13,823 nt of DNA from Streptomyces sp. NRRL S-350 (GCF_000719705.1 NZ_JOHO01000102.1:1-13823), one strand, 5' to 3'; shown: positions 7,114 through 13,501, counted from the stretch's first letter. The notes: generated by a model from the letters alone, not told the origin. Translations and numbers: made by a program.

Positions 7114-7338
7114 TCATGGTTTGTGCAAGGTTGTGGTGGTTTCGTCGGTTGCTCGCCTGGCGACGCTGGAGATCATCGCGAGGCGGATCATGCTCTCGGA
7201 GTGCTCGGGGTTGGTCTCGTAGTCGCGAGCGAGTCGCCGGTGCATCATGATCCAGCCGAAGCTGCGCTGGACCACCCACTTCCTGGGTCGGCCGTACAGG
7301 CGCCCGAGGCACCCCTCGGACATGACGGATTGGGACAC
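7114..7338 (-). pseudogene. IS5-family transposase, C-terminal remnant
   Basis: The minus-strand frame ends at 7114. From about 7290 it reads RPRKWVVQRSFGWIMMHRRLARDYETNPEHS..., matching the C-terminal end of IS5-family DDE transposases (typically RWVVERTFGWLxxHRRLxRDYE). Everything N-terminal is missing, including the two catalytic aspartates. The catalytic glutamate in WVVER is replaced by glutamine (WVVQR), so even the surviving part is inactive. Upstream of 7290 the frame stays open to 7338 but shows no family resemblance. A palindrome GGACGTCC at 7086-7093 lies near the expected outer end of the element. It abuts a second remnant in opposite orientation. Confidence 0.8.
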
Positions 7339-7358
7339 CCTTAGAGCTCCCGAGCCGA

Positions 7359-7688
7359 TTGCCGGAACGTCTTTCCTGCGGCGTCAGAGAGACTGGGGGC
7401 CTGCACTACCGGCCCCGCAAGGTCCACGCGGACAAAGTCTACGACAGCCCTGGCCTGCGCAAATGGCTCCGCCGAGAGCGCATTCTGCCTCGGATCGCCC
7501 GCAAGGGCATTGAGTCCAGCCAGACCCTCGGCCGTCACCGATGGGTCATCGGGCTCACCATGGCCTGGCTCACCGGCTACCGCCGGATCGCCCGCTGCTA
7601 CGAACGCAACCACCTGCTCTACCTGGTCTTCTGCGACCTCGTCGCCGTCATCACATGCCACAAACGACTGACGAAACTGACCACGTAG
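7359..7688 (+). pseudogene. Second IS5-family transposase C-terminal remnant
   Basis: Family resemblance begins near 7404 with HYRPRKVHADKVYDSPGLRKWL and continues through PRIARKGIESSQTLGRHRWV to the stop at 7688. In active relatives the segment HADKxYD holds the second catalytic aspartate and RHRWVVERT the glutamate. Here the latter reads RHRWVIGLT, so the glutamate is lost. The N-terminal half and the first aspartate are absent. The 45 nt from the first in-frame ATG (7359) show no homology. It is a different subgroup from the fragment at 7114-7338, points the opposite way, and ends 31 nt before the terminator of the Rpf-type gene. Confidence 0.85.
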
Positions 7689-7718
7689 GACAAGGTCTGA
7701 GAGTCAGAACGCTTACAT

Positions 7719-7765
7719 GCCCGCCGCTGCCCCGGGGCCGGTCGGGCCCCAAGGCAGCGGCGGGC
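7719..7765 (-). terminator. Strong hairpin terminator for the Rpf-propeller gene
   Basis: GCCCGCCGCTGCC (7719-7731) pairs perfectly with GGCAGCGGCGGGC (7753-7765), with an inner GGGGCC/GGCCCC stem in between. It starts 16 nt after the stop codon of the minus-strand gene at 7782. No U-run follows, as is usual for streptomycete hairpin terminators. Confidence 0.8.
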
Positions 7766-7781
7766 TTGTTCCCGCTCGTGG

Positions 7782-9242
7782 TCAGCTGGTCTGGAACTTC
7801 CAGGTGCCGAGGGTGGCCCAGTTGCTCCAGGTGCTGCCGTTGGCGTTGTAGCTGTGGGAGATCAGGCCGTCGGTGCCGATGGCGAAGACGTCGGCGGCAT
7901 TCGAGCCGGACTCGTAGACCGCGGCGGGGGCGCCGGCGAACTTGTACGTGCCCATGGTGCTCCAGCTCTGCCAGGTGCCGGCGTTGAGGTTGTAGGTGTG
8001 GTTCAGCACGCCGTCGGTGCCGATGCCGAAGAGTTCGATCGCGTTCGTCGAGGCGTTGTACACGGCCGCCGGGCTGCTGGCGAACTTCCAGGTGTCGAGG
8101 GTGCTCCAGCCGCTCCACTGGCCGCCGTTGAACAGGTAGTCGTGGGAGATGACACCGTCCTGGCCGGTGGCGAAGACCTCGGTCACCTTGTTGGTCGGGT
8201 TGTAGACGACGGCCGGGGTGCCGGCGAACTTGAAGGAGGCGTCCAGCGCGGACCAGGGCGTCCAGGCGCCGCCGTTGGTGCTGTAGCTGTGGGACAGCGT
8301 CCCGTCCGTGCCGATGCCGAAGACCTCGGCGGTCCTGGTGTCCGGGTTGTAGACGGCGGTGGGGGTGCCGGCGTACTTCCAGGTGCCCATCGAGGTCCAG
8401 CTCTGCCAGGTGCCGGCGTTGAGGTTGTAGGTGTGGTTCAGCACGCCGTCGGTGCCGATGCCGAACAGTTCGATCGCGTTCGTCGAGGCGTTGTACACGG
8501 CCGCCGGGCTGCCGGCGAACTTGTAGCTGGTGTCGAGGGTGCTCCAGCCGCTCCACTGGCCGCTGTTGAACAGGTAGTTGTGCGAGATGACACCGTCCTG
8601 GCCGGTGGCGAAGACCTCGGTCACCTTGTTGGTCGGGTTGTAGACGACGGCCGGCTTCCCGGTGAAGTGGAAGGAGGCGTCCAGCGCGGACCAGCCGGTC
8701 CAGGCGCCGCCGTTGGTGCTGTAGGCGTGCGAGAGGACGCCGTCCGTCCCGATGGCGAACACCTCGGCGGTGCCGGTGTCCTGGTTGTAGAGCACGGAGG
8801 CCGCCACCGAGGAGGGCGCGGGGGCCGGGGCGGGGGCGGGGGTCGGAGCCGGGTCCGGGTAGGGGCTGGCGTGGTCGTAGGCCAGGCCGGCGCCTGCGCC
8901 GCAGCTTCCCCAGGCGCCCGCGCCCTGCGAGGCCAGGATGTTCTCGGCGACCAGGATCTGCTGCTGCTTGGTGGCCTGGTGCGGGTAGGCCGCGTAGGCG
9001 GTGCCGCCGTTCGCCTGCCAGGTGGAGAGCTTGATCTGCAGGCCGCCGTAGTAGGTGTTGCCCGTGTTGATCGACCAGTTGCCGGTGCTCTCGCACTGGG
9101 CCACCTTGTCCCAGGTCGTGACCGAGGCGGCGTTCGCCTGCCCGGTGCCCAGGGAGGCGGCGGCCATGGTCAGGCCGAGTACGCCGGTGGTGGCGGCACC
9201 CATCCGGCGGATTCCGGTGGTGCGGGATGAAGCGCGGGTCAT
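7782..9242 (-). CDS. Secreted Rpf-type muralytic enzyme with seven-bladed PLL-like propeller
   Basis: A 486-residue exported protein. Residues 1-39 form a long signal peptide (cleavage near ANA-AS). Residues 41-115 are a resuscitation-promoting-factor (transglycosylase-like) domain: WDKVAQCESTGNWSINTGNTYYGGLQI, with catalytic Glu51 and the disulfide pair Cys50/Cys114. Such domains cleave the glycan strand of peptidoglycan. A Pro/Ala linker (128-144) leads to about 340 residues with seven repeats of the type AEVFAIGTDGVLSHAYS...W, each about 48 residues, as in PLL-like lectin beta-propellers that bind sugars. ATG 9242 follows AAGGA (9250-9254). Blades 1-3 and 4-6 are near-identical in DNA. It lies 158 nt behind the CHAP-propeller gene, same strand, and ends in a strong terminator. 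The usual Rpf C-terminal LysM is replaced by the propeller. Likely role: wall remodelling in growth or germination. Confidence 0.93.
   Translation of the reverse strand: MTRASSRTTGIRRMGAATTGVLGLTMAAASLGTGQANAASVTTWDKVAQCESTGNWSINTGNTYYGGLQIKLSTWQANGGTAYAAYPHQATKQQQILVAENILASQGAGAWGSCGAGAGLAYDHASPYPDPAPTPAPAPAPAPSSVAASVLYNQDTGTAEVFAIGTDGVLSHAYSTNGGAWTGWSALDASFHFTGKPAVVYNPTNKVTEVFATGQDGVISHNYLFNSGQWSGWSTLDTSYKFAGSPAAVYNASTNAIELFGIGTDGVLNHTYNLNAGTWQSWTSMGTWKYAGTPTAVYNPDTRTAEVFGIGTDGTLSHSYSTNGGAWTPWSALDASFKFAGTPAVVYNPTNKVTEVFATGQDGVISHDYLFNGGQWSGWSTLDTWKFASSPAAVYNASTNAIELFGIGTDGVLNHTYNLNAGTWQSWSTMGTYKFAGAPAAVYESGSNAADVFAIGTDGLISHSYNANGSTWSNWATLGTWKFQTS
7896..8768 (-). repeat. Internal duplication of a three-blade unit (about 435 bp)
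   Basis: Within the Rpf-propeller gene, 8334-8768 (blades 1-3) and 7896-8330 (blades 4-6) are near-identical. For example, GTTCAGCACGCCGTCGGTGC occurs at 8001 and 8436. One codon is missing in the later copy (LDTSYKF against LDTWKF). Blade 7 is outside the duplication and more diverged. Confidence 0.85.
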
Positions 9243-9352
9243 CTGCGGGTCCTTGGAGAAGTCGGGGAGGTCGGATGGACAGCCGTGGCGGGCGGGGCCC
9301 GGGGGGCGGGGCGCCCAGAAGACCCCACCACCCCTGGACCAGCACCCCCGCC

Positions 9353-9378
9353 GGGGGGGCGGGGCGGGGGGGCCGGGG
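9353..9378 (+). other. Potential G-quadruplex between the two hydrolase genes
   Basis: The plus strand reads G7-C-G4-C-G7-CC-G4, four long guanine runs with one- and two-base loops. Both flanking genes are on the minus strand, so the messenger would be C-rich and the quadruplex could form in the template strand. It is preceded by a small CCCCCGCCGGGGG hairpin and lies 23 nt downstream of the CHAP gene stop, where it might slow or end transcription. Confidence 0.6.
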
Positions 9379-9400
9379 CCGCCACGGTGGTGATCCGGGA

Positions 9401-11077
9401 TCAGTGGGTGTTGAACTTCCAGGTGCCCACGGCGTACCAGCTGCTGAAGGGGCTGCCGTTGCTGGTGTAGGAGTGGCCGATCGTGCCGTCCTGGCCGATG
9501 GCGAAGACCTCGGCGGCGTTGCTGTTCGGCTCGTTCAGGGCCACCGGCGCACCGGCGAACTTCCAGTTGCCGACCGCCTCCCAGCCCGACCAGGAGTTGC
9601 CCAGGAAGTACTTGTGGTTGACGACGCCATCAGTGCCGGTACCGAACAGCTCGACGGCCTTGGTGGTGGAGTTGTAGACCGCCGTCGGGACCCCTGCGAA
9701 CTTGTAGCCGGAGTCGAGGGTGCTCCAGCCGCTCCACTGGCCGCCGCTGGTGCTGTACGCGTGGGACATGACGCCGTCGGCGGCGCCGATCGCGAACACC
9801 TCGGCCGTCTTGTTGCTCGGGTTGTAAACGACGGCCGGAGCGCCGGTGAAGCGGTAGCTGGTGTCCAGCGTGAAGAAGTCGCTCCACTGGGCGCCGTTGG
9901 TGCTGTAGCTGTGGGACAGCACGCCGTCGGTGCCGATCGCGAACACCTCGGCGGTGTTCAGGTCGGGCTCGTAGACGGCGGTCGGGGAGCCGATGAAGGT
10001 CCAGTTGCCCATGGTGTTCCAGGCCGACCAGGCACCGCCCGCGTAGTACTTGTGGTTGAGCTTGCCGTCGGTGCCGATCGCGAACAGCTCCACCGCGTTG
10101 ACCGACGGGTTGTAGACGGCGGACGGCGAGCCGGTGAAGTGGTAGCCCGGGTCCATGGTGCTCCACGAGCTCCACTGGCCGCTGTTGGTGCTGTAGGCGT
10201 GGGACAGCACACCGTCGGTGCCGATGGCGAAGACCTCGGTGGTCTTGGTGGCCGGGTTGTAGACCGCGGTGGGCTTACCGGTGAAGTGGAACGACGGGTC
10301 GATCGTGTACCAGTCACTCCACTGGCCGCCGTTGGTGCTGTACGCGTGCGAGAGCACGCCGTCGGTGCCGATGGCGAAGATCTCGGCGGTGCCGTTGTCC
10401 GGGTTGTAGACAGCGCCCGGCGCGACGCCCGTCACCTGCGGGCCGACCGGGTCGGTCACGGGCGGCGGCGTGGTGCTCCCGCCGACGGGGCTGGCGTAGC
10501 CGCGGATACTGACGTTGTAGCCCCCGCTCTGCCAGACGACCGTTCCGACCCCGCCCGACGCGGTGTTGGTGCTGACCTTGCCCGGGTAGCCGCCCTGGTT
10601 ACCCCCGGTCCAGCTGATGGTGCCGTTGGAGTTGACGGCGGTGACGATCGCCACGTGGTCGTAGTCCGTGCCGCTGAAGGAGCCCGGGTGGAAGAAGACG
10701 GCGTCGCCCACGTGCGGGGTGCCGGACAGCCCGCCGTCGTACTTCTCCGCGTAGGTCTGGAAGCTGTTGGCGAGGTCGTTCAGGATGCCCATGTTCTTGA
10801 CGCCGTTCTGCGCCCAGACCCAGCCGGCGAAGTCCGCGCACCAGGCGTGCGTCCTGGAGCCGCCGGAGCAGCTTGAGCTCTGGTCCGTGCCGGGGGCGTA
10901 GTAGCCGGCTCCGCCGTTGCCGCAGGCGCTGCTGCCGACCTGGCCCAGGGCCGTCGCGGCGATCGAGTCGCCGAGCGAGGCAGCGTGGGCACCGGGAACG
11001 GCCAGGATGCTCAGGCCTGAGGCGGCCAAGGTGAGGGCGGCGGCGGACGAGGCAAGACGGGTGCGGACGAGGGACAT
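9401..11077 (-). CDS. Secreted CHAP-domain peptidoglycan hydrolase with seven-bladed PLL-like propeller
   Basis: A 558-residue exported protein from ATG 11077, supported by GGAG at 11083-11086. The open frame extends upstream to 11308 but that would bury the signal peptide. Residues 1-32 are a signal peptide (AHA-AS). Residues 34-197 are a CHAP amidase/endopeptidase domain: catalytic Cys80 in HAWCADFAGWVW, GDAVFFHPGS, His141 in DYDHVAIVTAV, and Asn160 in WTGGNQGG as probable third residue. Such domains cut the peptide or amide bonds of peptidoglycan. After a Thr/Pro linker (201-210) come seven repeats of the AEVFAIGTDGVLSHAYS type, a complete PLL-like lectin propeller, related to that of the next gene downstream. 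Blade 5 has one extra residue (IGAADG). A hairpin at 11207-11239 separates it from the gene before. Confidence 0.93.
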   Translation of the reverse strand: MSLVRTRLASSAAALTLAASGLSILAVPGAHAASLGDSIAATALGQVGSSACGNGGAGYYAPGTDQSSSCSGGSRTHAWCADFAGWVWAQNGVKNMGILNDLANSFQTYAEKYDGGLSGTPHVGDAVFFHPGSFSGTDYDHVAIVTAVNSNGTISWTGGNQGGYPGKVSTNTASGGVGTVVWQSGGYNVSIRGYASPVGGSTTPPPVTDPVGPQVTGVAPGAVYNPDNGTAEIFAIGTDGVLSHAYSTNGGQWSDWYTIDPSFHFTGKPTAVYNPATKTTEVFAIGTDGVLSHAYSTNSGQWSSWSTMDPGYHFTGSPSAVYNPSVNAVELFAIGTDGKLNHKYYAGGAWSAWNTMGNWTFIGSPTAVYEPDLNTAEVFAIGTDGVLSHSYSTNGAQWSDFFTLDTSYRFTGAPAVVYNPSNKTAEVFAIGAADGVMSHAYSTSGGQWSGWSTLDSGYKFAGVPTAVYNSTTKAVELFGTGTDGVVNHKYFLGNSWSGWEAVGNWKFAGAPVALNEPNSNAAEVFAIGQDGTIGHSYTSNGSPFSSWYAVGTWKFNTH

Positions 11078-11131
11078 GGAATCTCCAAATCGGTAAGGAC
11101 GTAAGCAAGTCGGACCGCTGAGGGCGCACCT

Positions 11132-11146
11132 GACCGACATGCGGTC
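11132..11146. promoter_or_regulatory. Small palindrome upstream of the CHAP gene
   Basis: GACCG (11132-11136) and CGGTC (11142-11146) form an inverted repeat 55 nt before the CHAP-propeller start. It could be an operator half-site pair; I see no convincing -35/-10 to anchor it. Confidence 0.2.
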
Positions 11147-11206
11147 GGGGCGGCGGCGGGCAGCGGGAAGTTCAGGCACCGACGGTCCTGCGGACTGGTC
11201 GGTCGT

Positions 11207-11239
11207 CATCCGGCGGGCAGTGATCGCCCCGGCCGGATG
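11207..11239 (-). terminator. Hairpin between the 113-residue gene and the CHAP gene
   Basis: CATCCGGC (11207-11214) pairs with GCCGGATG (11232-11239). The inner GGGC/GCCC (11215-11218, 11226-11229) extends the stem with a small bulge around a 7-nt loop. It lies 95 nt past the stop of the minus-strand gene at 11334 and 130 nt before the CHAP start. It may be a terminator or a processing structure that uncouples the two; no U-run is present. Confidence 0.45.
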
Positions 11240-11333
11240 GAAAGTGTTCGATTCGGCGGACGCCGTCGCGGACCCTGCAGCACGGCGGCGCGAGGGCGGA
11301 AGCCTCACCCGGCGGGTACGGCCGGCGCGGCGG

Positions 11334-11675
11334 TCACCGGGCGGTGCAGTCCGTGGCCTCGGGTGGTTCCGGGGGCAGGTAGCACCGCATCAGCATCGGC
11401 GAGGTGCGGTGGCTGCGGGCGATCAGGCCGTGCGCGCGGCAGACGGCATCGACCGGGTCAGGCCGCCCCGAAGCGTCGGACGAGTCGCGGCTGAGCAGGT
11501 AGAGCAGGAAGTCGATCCGGTCGTCGGCGGGCTGTGCGCTGGCATGCTGGAGTCCGTCCGCGGGCTCGGCGTGCGCCCAGAGGGCATCCACGGCCTCGGC
11601 CGCCTCGGCCGCTCCGATCGCCTCGGCCGCCGAACCGGGCCGCCGGCGTTTCAGGCTGGCGTAGACGATGTCCAT
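11334..11675 (-). CDS. 113-residue protein of unknown function, coupled to the SLGWG gene
   Basis: A cytoplasmic-looking protein with no signal peptide or membrane helix. The N-terminal third is Ala/Glu-rich and helical (GSAAEAIGAAEAAEAVDALWAH). Then follows EPADGLQHASAQPADDRIDFLLYLL, a strand-like hydrophobic core, and finally PVDAVCRAHGLIARSHRTSPMLMRC with YLPP, again helical. I do not recognise the family, though the layout (DALWAH...DGLQH...DFLLYLL...SP-L-RCYLPP) looks like a conserved small domain rather than noise. ATG 11675 lies 7 nt after the stop of the SLGWG-repeat gene. The SD is poor (GAGCACGGG before ATG), so translational coupling is likely. The tight spacing suggests it acts with the peptide, for example in its handling or sensing; this is inference. 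Confidence 0.75.
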   Translation of the reverse strand: MDIVYASLKRRRPGSAAEAIGAAEAAEAVDALWAHAEPADGLQHASAQPADDRIDFLLYLLSRDSSDASGRPDPVDAVCRAHGLIARSHRTSPMLMRCYLPPEPPEATDCTAR

Positions 11676-11682
11676 CCCGTGC

Positions 11683-11937
11683 TCAGCCGCCCCAACCCAG
11701 GCTGGCCTGGGTGACCCCGCCCCAGCCGAGGCTGTCGGTGGACGCGAGCGCGGCGGTGGTGGAGGTGGTGGGGGCGCTTCCCCAGCCGAGGCTGTCGGAG
11801 CCGGCGGAGGTAGTGGTGACGGGCGTGGCGGGAGCGGCTTCGGCGCCGGCGGCCGCCGAGACGGCCGGGGCGATCAAGAGGGCGGTGAGCGAGACGGCGG
11901 CGACCGCGGCGGCCTGGGCGAGACGAGTGCGGATCAT
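11683..11937 (-). CDS. Small secreted protein with three SLGWG repeats
   Basis: An 84-residue preprotein from ATG 11937, preceded by AGAAGGG (11945-11951) at a 7-nt spacing. Longer in-frame starts upstream have no SD and would hide the signal peptide. Residues 1-28 form a signal peptide (two Arg, a hydrophobic core, cleavage near VSA-AA). The mature part (about 55 residues) is Ala/Thr/Ser-rich and has no cysteine. It carries DSLGWGS (48-54), DSLGWGG (68-74) and, at the very C-terminus, ASLGWGG (78-84). Two repeats share an identical 19-bp core (11720-11738 and 11780-11798), exactly 60 nt apart. Conserved short motifs in a bland secreted scaffold suggest a precursor of a processed peptide, or a surface ligand repeat. 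The gene is divergent from a TrmB-LuxR regulator and heads a minus-strand cluster with two wall hydrolases. Confidence 0.8.
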   Translation of the reverse strand: MIRTRLAQAAAVAAVSLTALLIAPAVSAAAGAEAAPATPVTTTSAGSDSLGWGSAPTTSTTAALASTDSLGWGGVTQASLGWGG

Positions 11938-12073
11938 GACGGAGCCCTTCTGACGTTGACGGGAGAGGTGTGCCGATCCGTTGGGCGTCCCGCGGTTGAC
12001 GCTCCGATCGGCTGCCGTCCGGGCCGGTCCCTGTTGGGCCTCCCTGGCGGCGATCACTACTTTCGCCGCTCGC

Positions 12074-12103
12074 CGACACCGCCGGAAGGCCTTCCCGCTG
12101 TCG
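12074..12103. promoter_or_regulatory. Long imperfect palindrome, candidate operator
   Basis: The core GGAAGGCCTTCC (12084-12095) is a perfect 12-bp palindrome. Flanking CGACA (12074-12078) and TGTCG (12099-12103) extend it to about 30 bp with small asymmetries. It lies 137 bp upstream of the SLGWG gene start, in the divergent region. It fits a dimeric regulator site; the binding protein is not known. Confidence 0.45.
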
Positions 12104-12254
12104 CCAATCGGCCTGACGGGATCCGGACGTAATGTCGAGTGCATGACAATCGTGCGCGTCTTGCATGGCGTATGGGCGCGCCTCATGTGGCGCGAGATAC
12201 ACAACCATCTCCCGGCTCAAACCCCCCATACCGGCACGAGAGCCCCAATTATGA

Positions 12255-12266
12255 TCTTGAACAAGA
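12255..12266 (+). promoter_or_regulatory. TCTTG-AA-CAAGA palindrome next to a -10
   Basis: A perfect 5-bp inverted repeat with a 2-nt centre directly overlaps the end of TATGAT (12250-12255) upstream of the LuxR-type gene. A protein bound here would cover the transcription start, consistent with autoregulation. Confidence 0.35.
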
Positions 12267-12338
12267 CGTCACGTGCCTGTTTGGATGCGATCGGCCGTTC
12301 GACCGGACGATGGCCGACGTTTCCGGGGGGAATGAGAA

Positions 12339-13310
12339 GTGTTGGACGTACTGGGCCTGACTGCCGGGGCCACCGCCGTGTACCAGGTGATGCTCGACCA
12401 CCCCGCGTACGGCGTAGGCGAGATCGCCGCCGACTGCGGCATGAGCCCCGGCGAGGTGCACGAACACCTCGACGAGCTGAGCCGCCTCACCCTCGTCCGG
12501 GCCTCGGCCGAGCGCCCCGGCGAGATGCGCGCGGTCAGCCCCGACATCGGCCTGGCCGACATGCTCGCCGCCCAGGAGGCGGAACTCGCCGCCCGCCAAG
12601 CGGCCCTGGCCGCATCACGGGCCGCCGTCACCCGCATGGTCGCCGACCGGGCCGAGCACCGCACGGCCCACGGCGAGCGCCTGCTCGGCCTGGACGCCAT
12701 CCACGCCCGCCTGGAGCGGATGGGCCGCAGCGCCACCGCCGAGGTCCTCGCCAGCCAGCCCGGCGACCAGCGGCCCGAGGACCTCGCCGCCAGCCGGCCC
12801 GCCGACGCCGAGGTGTTCGCCCGCGGCATCACGATGCGCACGCTCTACCAGGACTCCACCCGCAACCAGCCCCACGTGGAAACGTACGCCCACTGGCTGC
12901 TCAGCCACGGCGGCGAGGTCCGCACCGCCCCCTCGATCCCGCCCCGCATGGTGGTGGTCGACCGCACCCAGGCACTCGTCCCGATCGATCCTGCGGACAA
13001 CCGCAAGGGCGCCCTCCACGTGACCGAGCCAGGCATCCTGGCAGCCCTGCTCGACCTCTTCGAACAGTCCTGGAACACCGCCGTCCCACTCGGCGCCACC
13101 CGCCCCGAGGACCCACGCACCGGCCTCAGCGCCACCGAACGCGAACTACTACGCCTTCTGGGCTCAGGACTGACCGACGACGCCGCCGGCCAGCGCCTCG
13201 GCATCTCCTCCCGCACCGTCGGGCGCCACATGTCCTCCATCATGGAACGCCTGGGCGCAAGCAGCCGCTTCGAGGCCGGAATCAAGGCCGCCCACCGCGG
13301 CTGGCTCTAA
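12339..13310 (+). CDS. TrmB/LuxR-type transcriptional regulator with two HTH domains
   Basis: A 323-residue cytoplasmic regulator. Residues 1-70 form a TrmB-like winged HTH (LGLTAGATAVYQVMLDHPAYGVGEIAAD...VHEHLDELSRLTLV). Residues 73-112 form an Ala-rich helix, probably a coiled coil for dimerisation. A middle domain (about 115-250) has GITMRTLYQDS and RMVVVDRTQALVPIDP, the plan of sugar-sensing TrmB-type or phospholipase-D-like effector domains. Residues 262-320 are a LuxR HTH: LSATERELLRLLGSGLTDDAA...ISSRTVGRHMSSIMERLGA. It lacks a receiver domain, so it senses an unknown ligand. GTG 12339 follows GGGGGA (12326-12331) at 7 nt. It is divergent from the SLGWG peptide gene, its most likely target and, speculatively, the source of its ligand. 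Copy B of the dispersed repeat starts 65 nt after its stop. Confidence 0.92.
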   Translation: MLDVLGLTAGATAVYQVMLDHPAYGVGEIAADCGMSPGEVHEHLDELSRLTLVRASAERPGEMRAVSPDIGLADMLAAQEAELAARQAALAASRAAVTRMVADRAEHRTAHGERLLGLDAIHARLERMGRSATAEVLASQPGDQRPEDLAASRPADAEVFARGITMRTLYQDSTRNQPHVETYAHWLLSHGGEVRTAPSIPPRMVVVDRTQALVPIDPADNRKGALHVTEPGILAALLDLFEQSWNTAVPLGATRPEDPRTGLSATERELLRLLGSGLTDDAAGQRLGISSRTVGRHMSSIMERLGASSRFEAGIKAAHRGWL

Positions 13311-13374
13311 ACCTCCCCAAAGCGAAGGGCGAAGCACACGCCATCCCTCGTCCGCCAATCCACCCACCATCGAT

Positions 13375-13501
13375 CGGCCGGCACCAGCCGGACGCGAAGA
13401 ACAACAGCCCAGCGCAGCGCCCGACCACCGACCCGATGCCCCAGCCCAATTCACCCACCACAACCAGCAGCCGGGGCCCAGGAAGGTAAGCCGCCATGGT
13501 G
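13375..13501. repeat. Dispersed 128-bp repeat, copy B
   Basis: Same element as 4222-4349, same orientation, 127 nt long, opening with CGGCCGGCACCAGCCGGACG and ending at CATGGTG. The flanking sequences on both sides are unrelated between copies, which fixes the borders. Here too it follows a plus-strand regulatory gene. Confidence 0.85.

Larger units (their letters stand above)
11938..12338. promoter_or_regulatory. Divergent control region between SLGWG gene and LuxR-type regulator
   Basis: This 401-bp region separates two divergent starts and is less GC-rich between about 12120 and 12300. It carries three inverted repeats: 12074-12103, 12177-12194 and 12255-12266. TATGAT at 12250-12255 is a good -10 for the plus-strand gene, without a clear -35. 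CACGTG occurs at 12270-12275. A short open frame (12139-12360) looks incidental. Shared control of both genes by the regulator is plausible. Confidence 0.5.

Noticed and set aside
9243..9400. c-di-AMP (ydaO-type) riboswitch expected before a streptomycete Rpf gene
   Set aside because: The 158-nt leader is dominated by G/C runs and shows none of the conserved ydaO elements; the region before the CHAP gene (11078-11333) also gave no convincing match.
7854..10876. Long plus-strand frames antisense to the propeller genes (7854-9230, 9227-10876)
   Set aside because: They mirror the repeat periodicity of the real minus-strand genes, which have signal peptides, catalytic motifs and ribosome binding sites.
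12139..12360. Plus-strand 73-residue ORF in the divergent promoter region
   Set aside because: No ribosome binding site and no family resemblance; it overlaps the start of the LuxR-type gene in another frame and covers the palindromes.
13282..13497. Minus-strand small ORF in repeat copy B (MAAYLPGPRLLVVVG...LGWG), with a similar peptide in copy A
   Set aside because: There is no ribosome binding site before either ATG and a 2-nt indel breaks the shared frame. The LGWG in it probably comes by chance from a GGGCTGGGG tract and is not linked to the SLGWG peptide.
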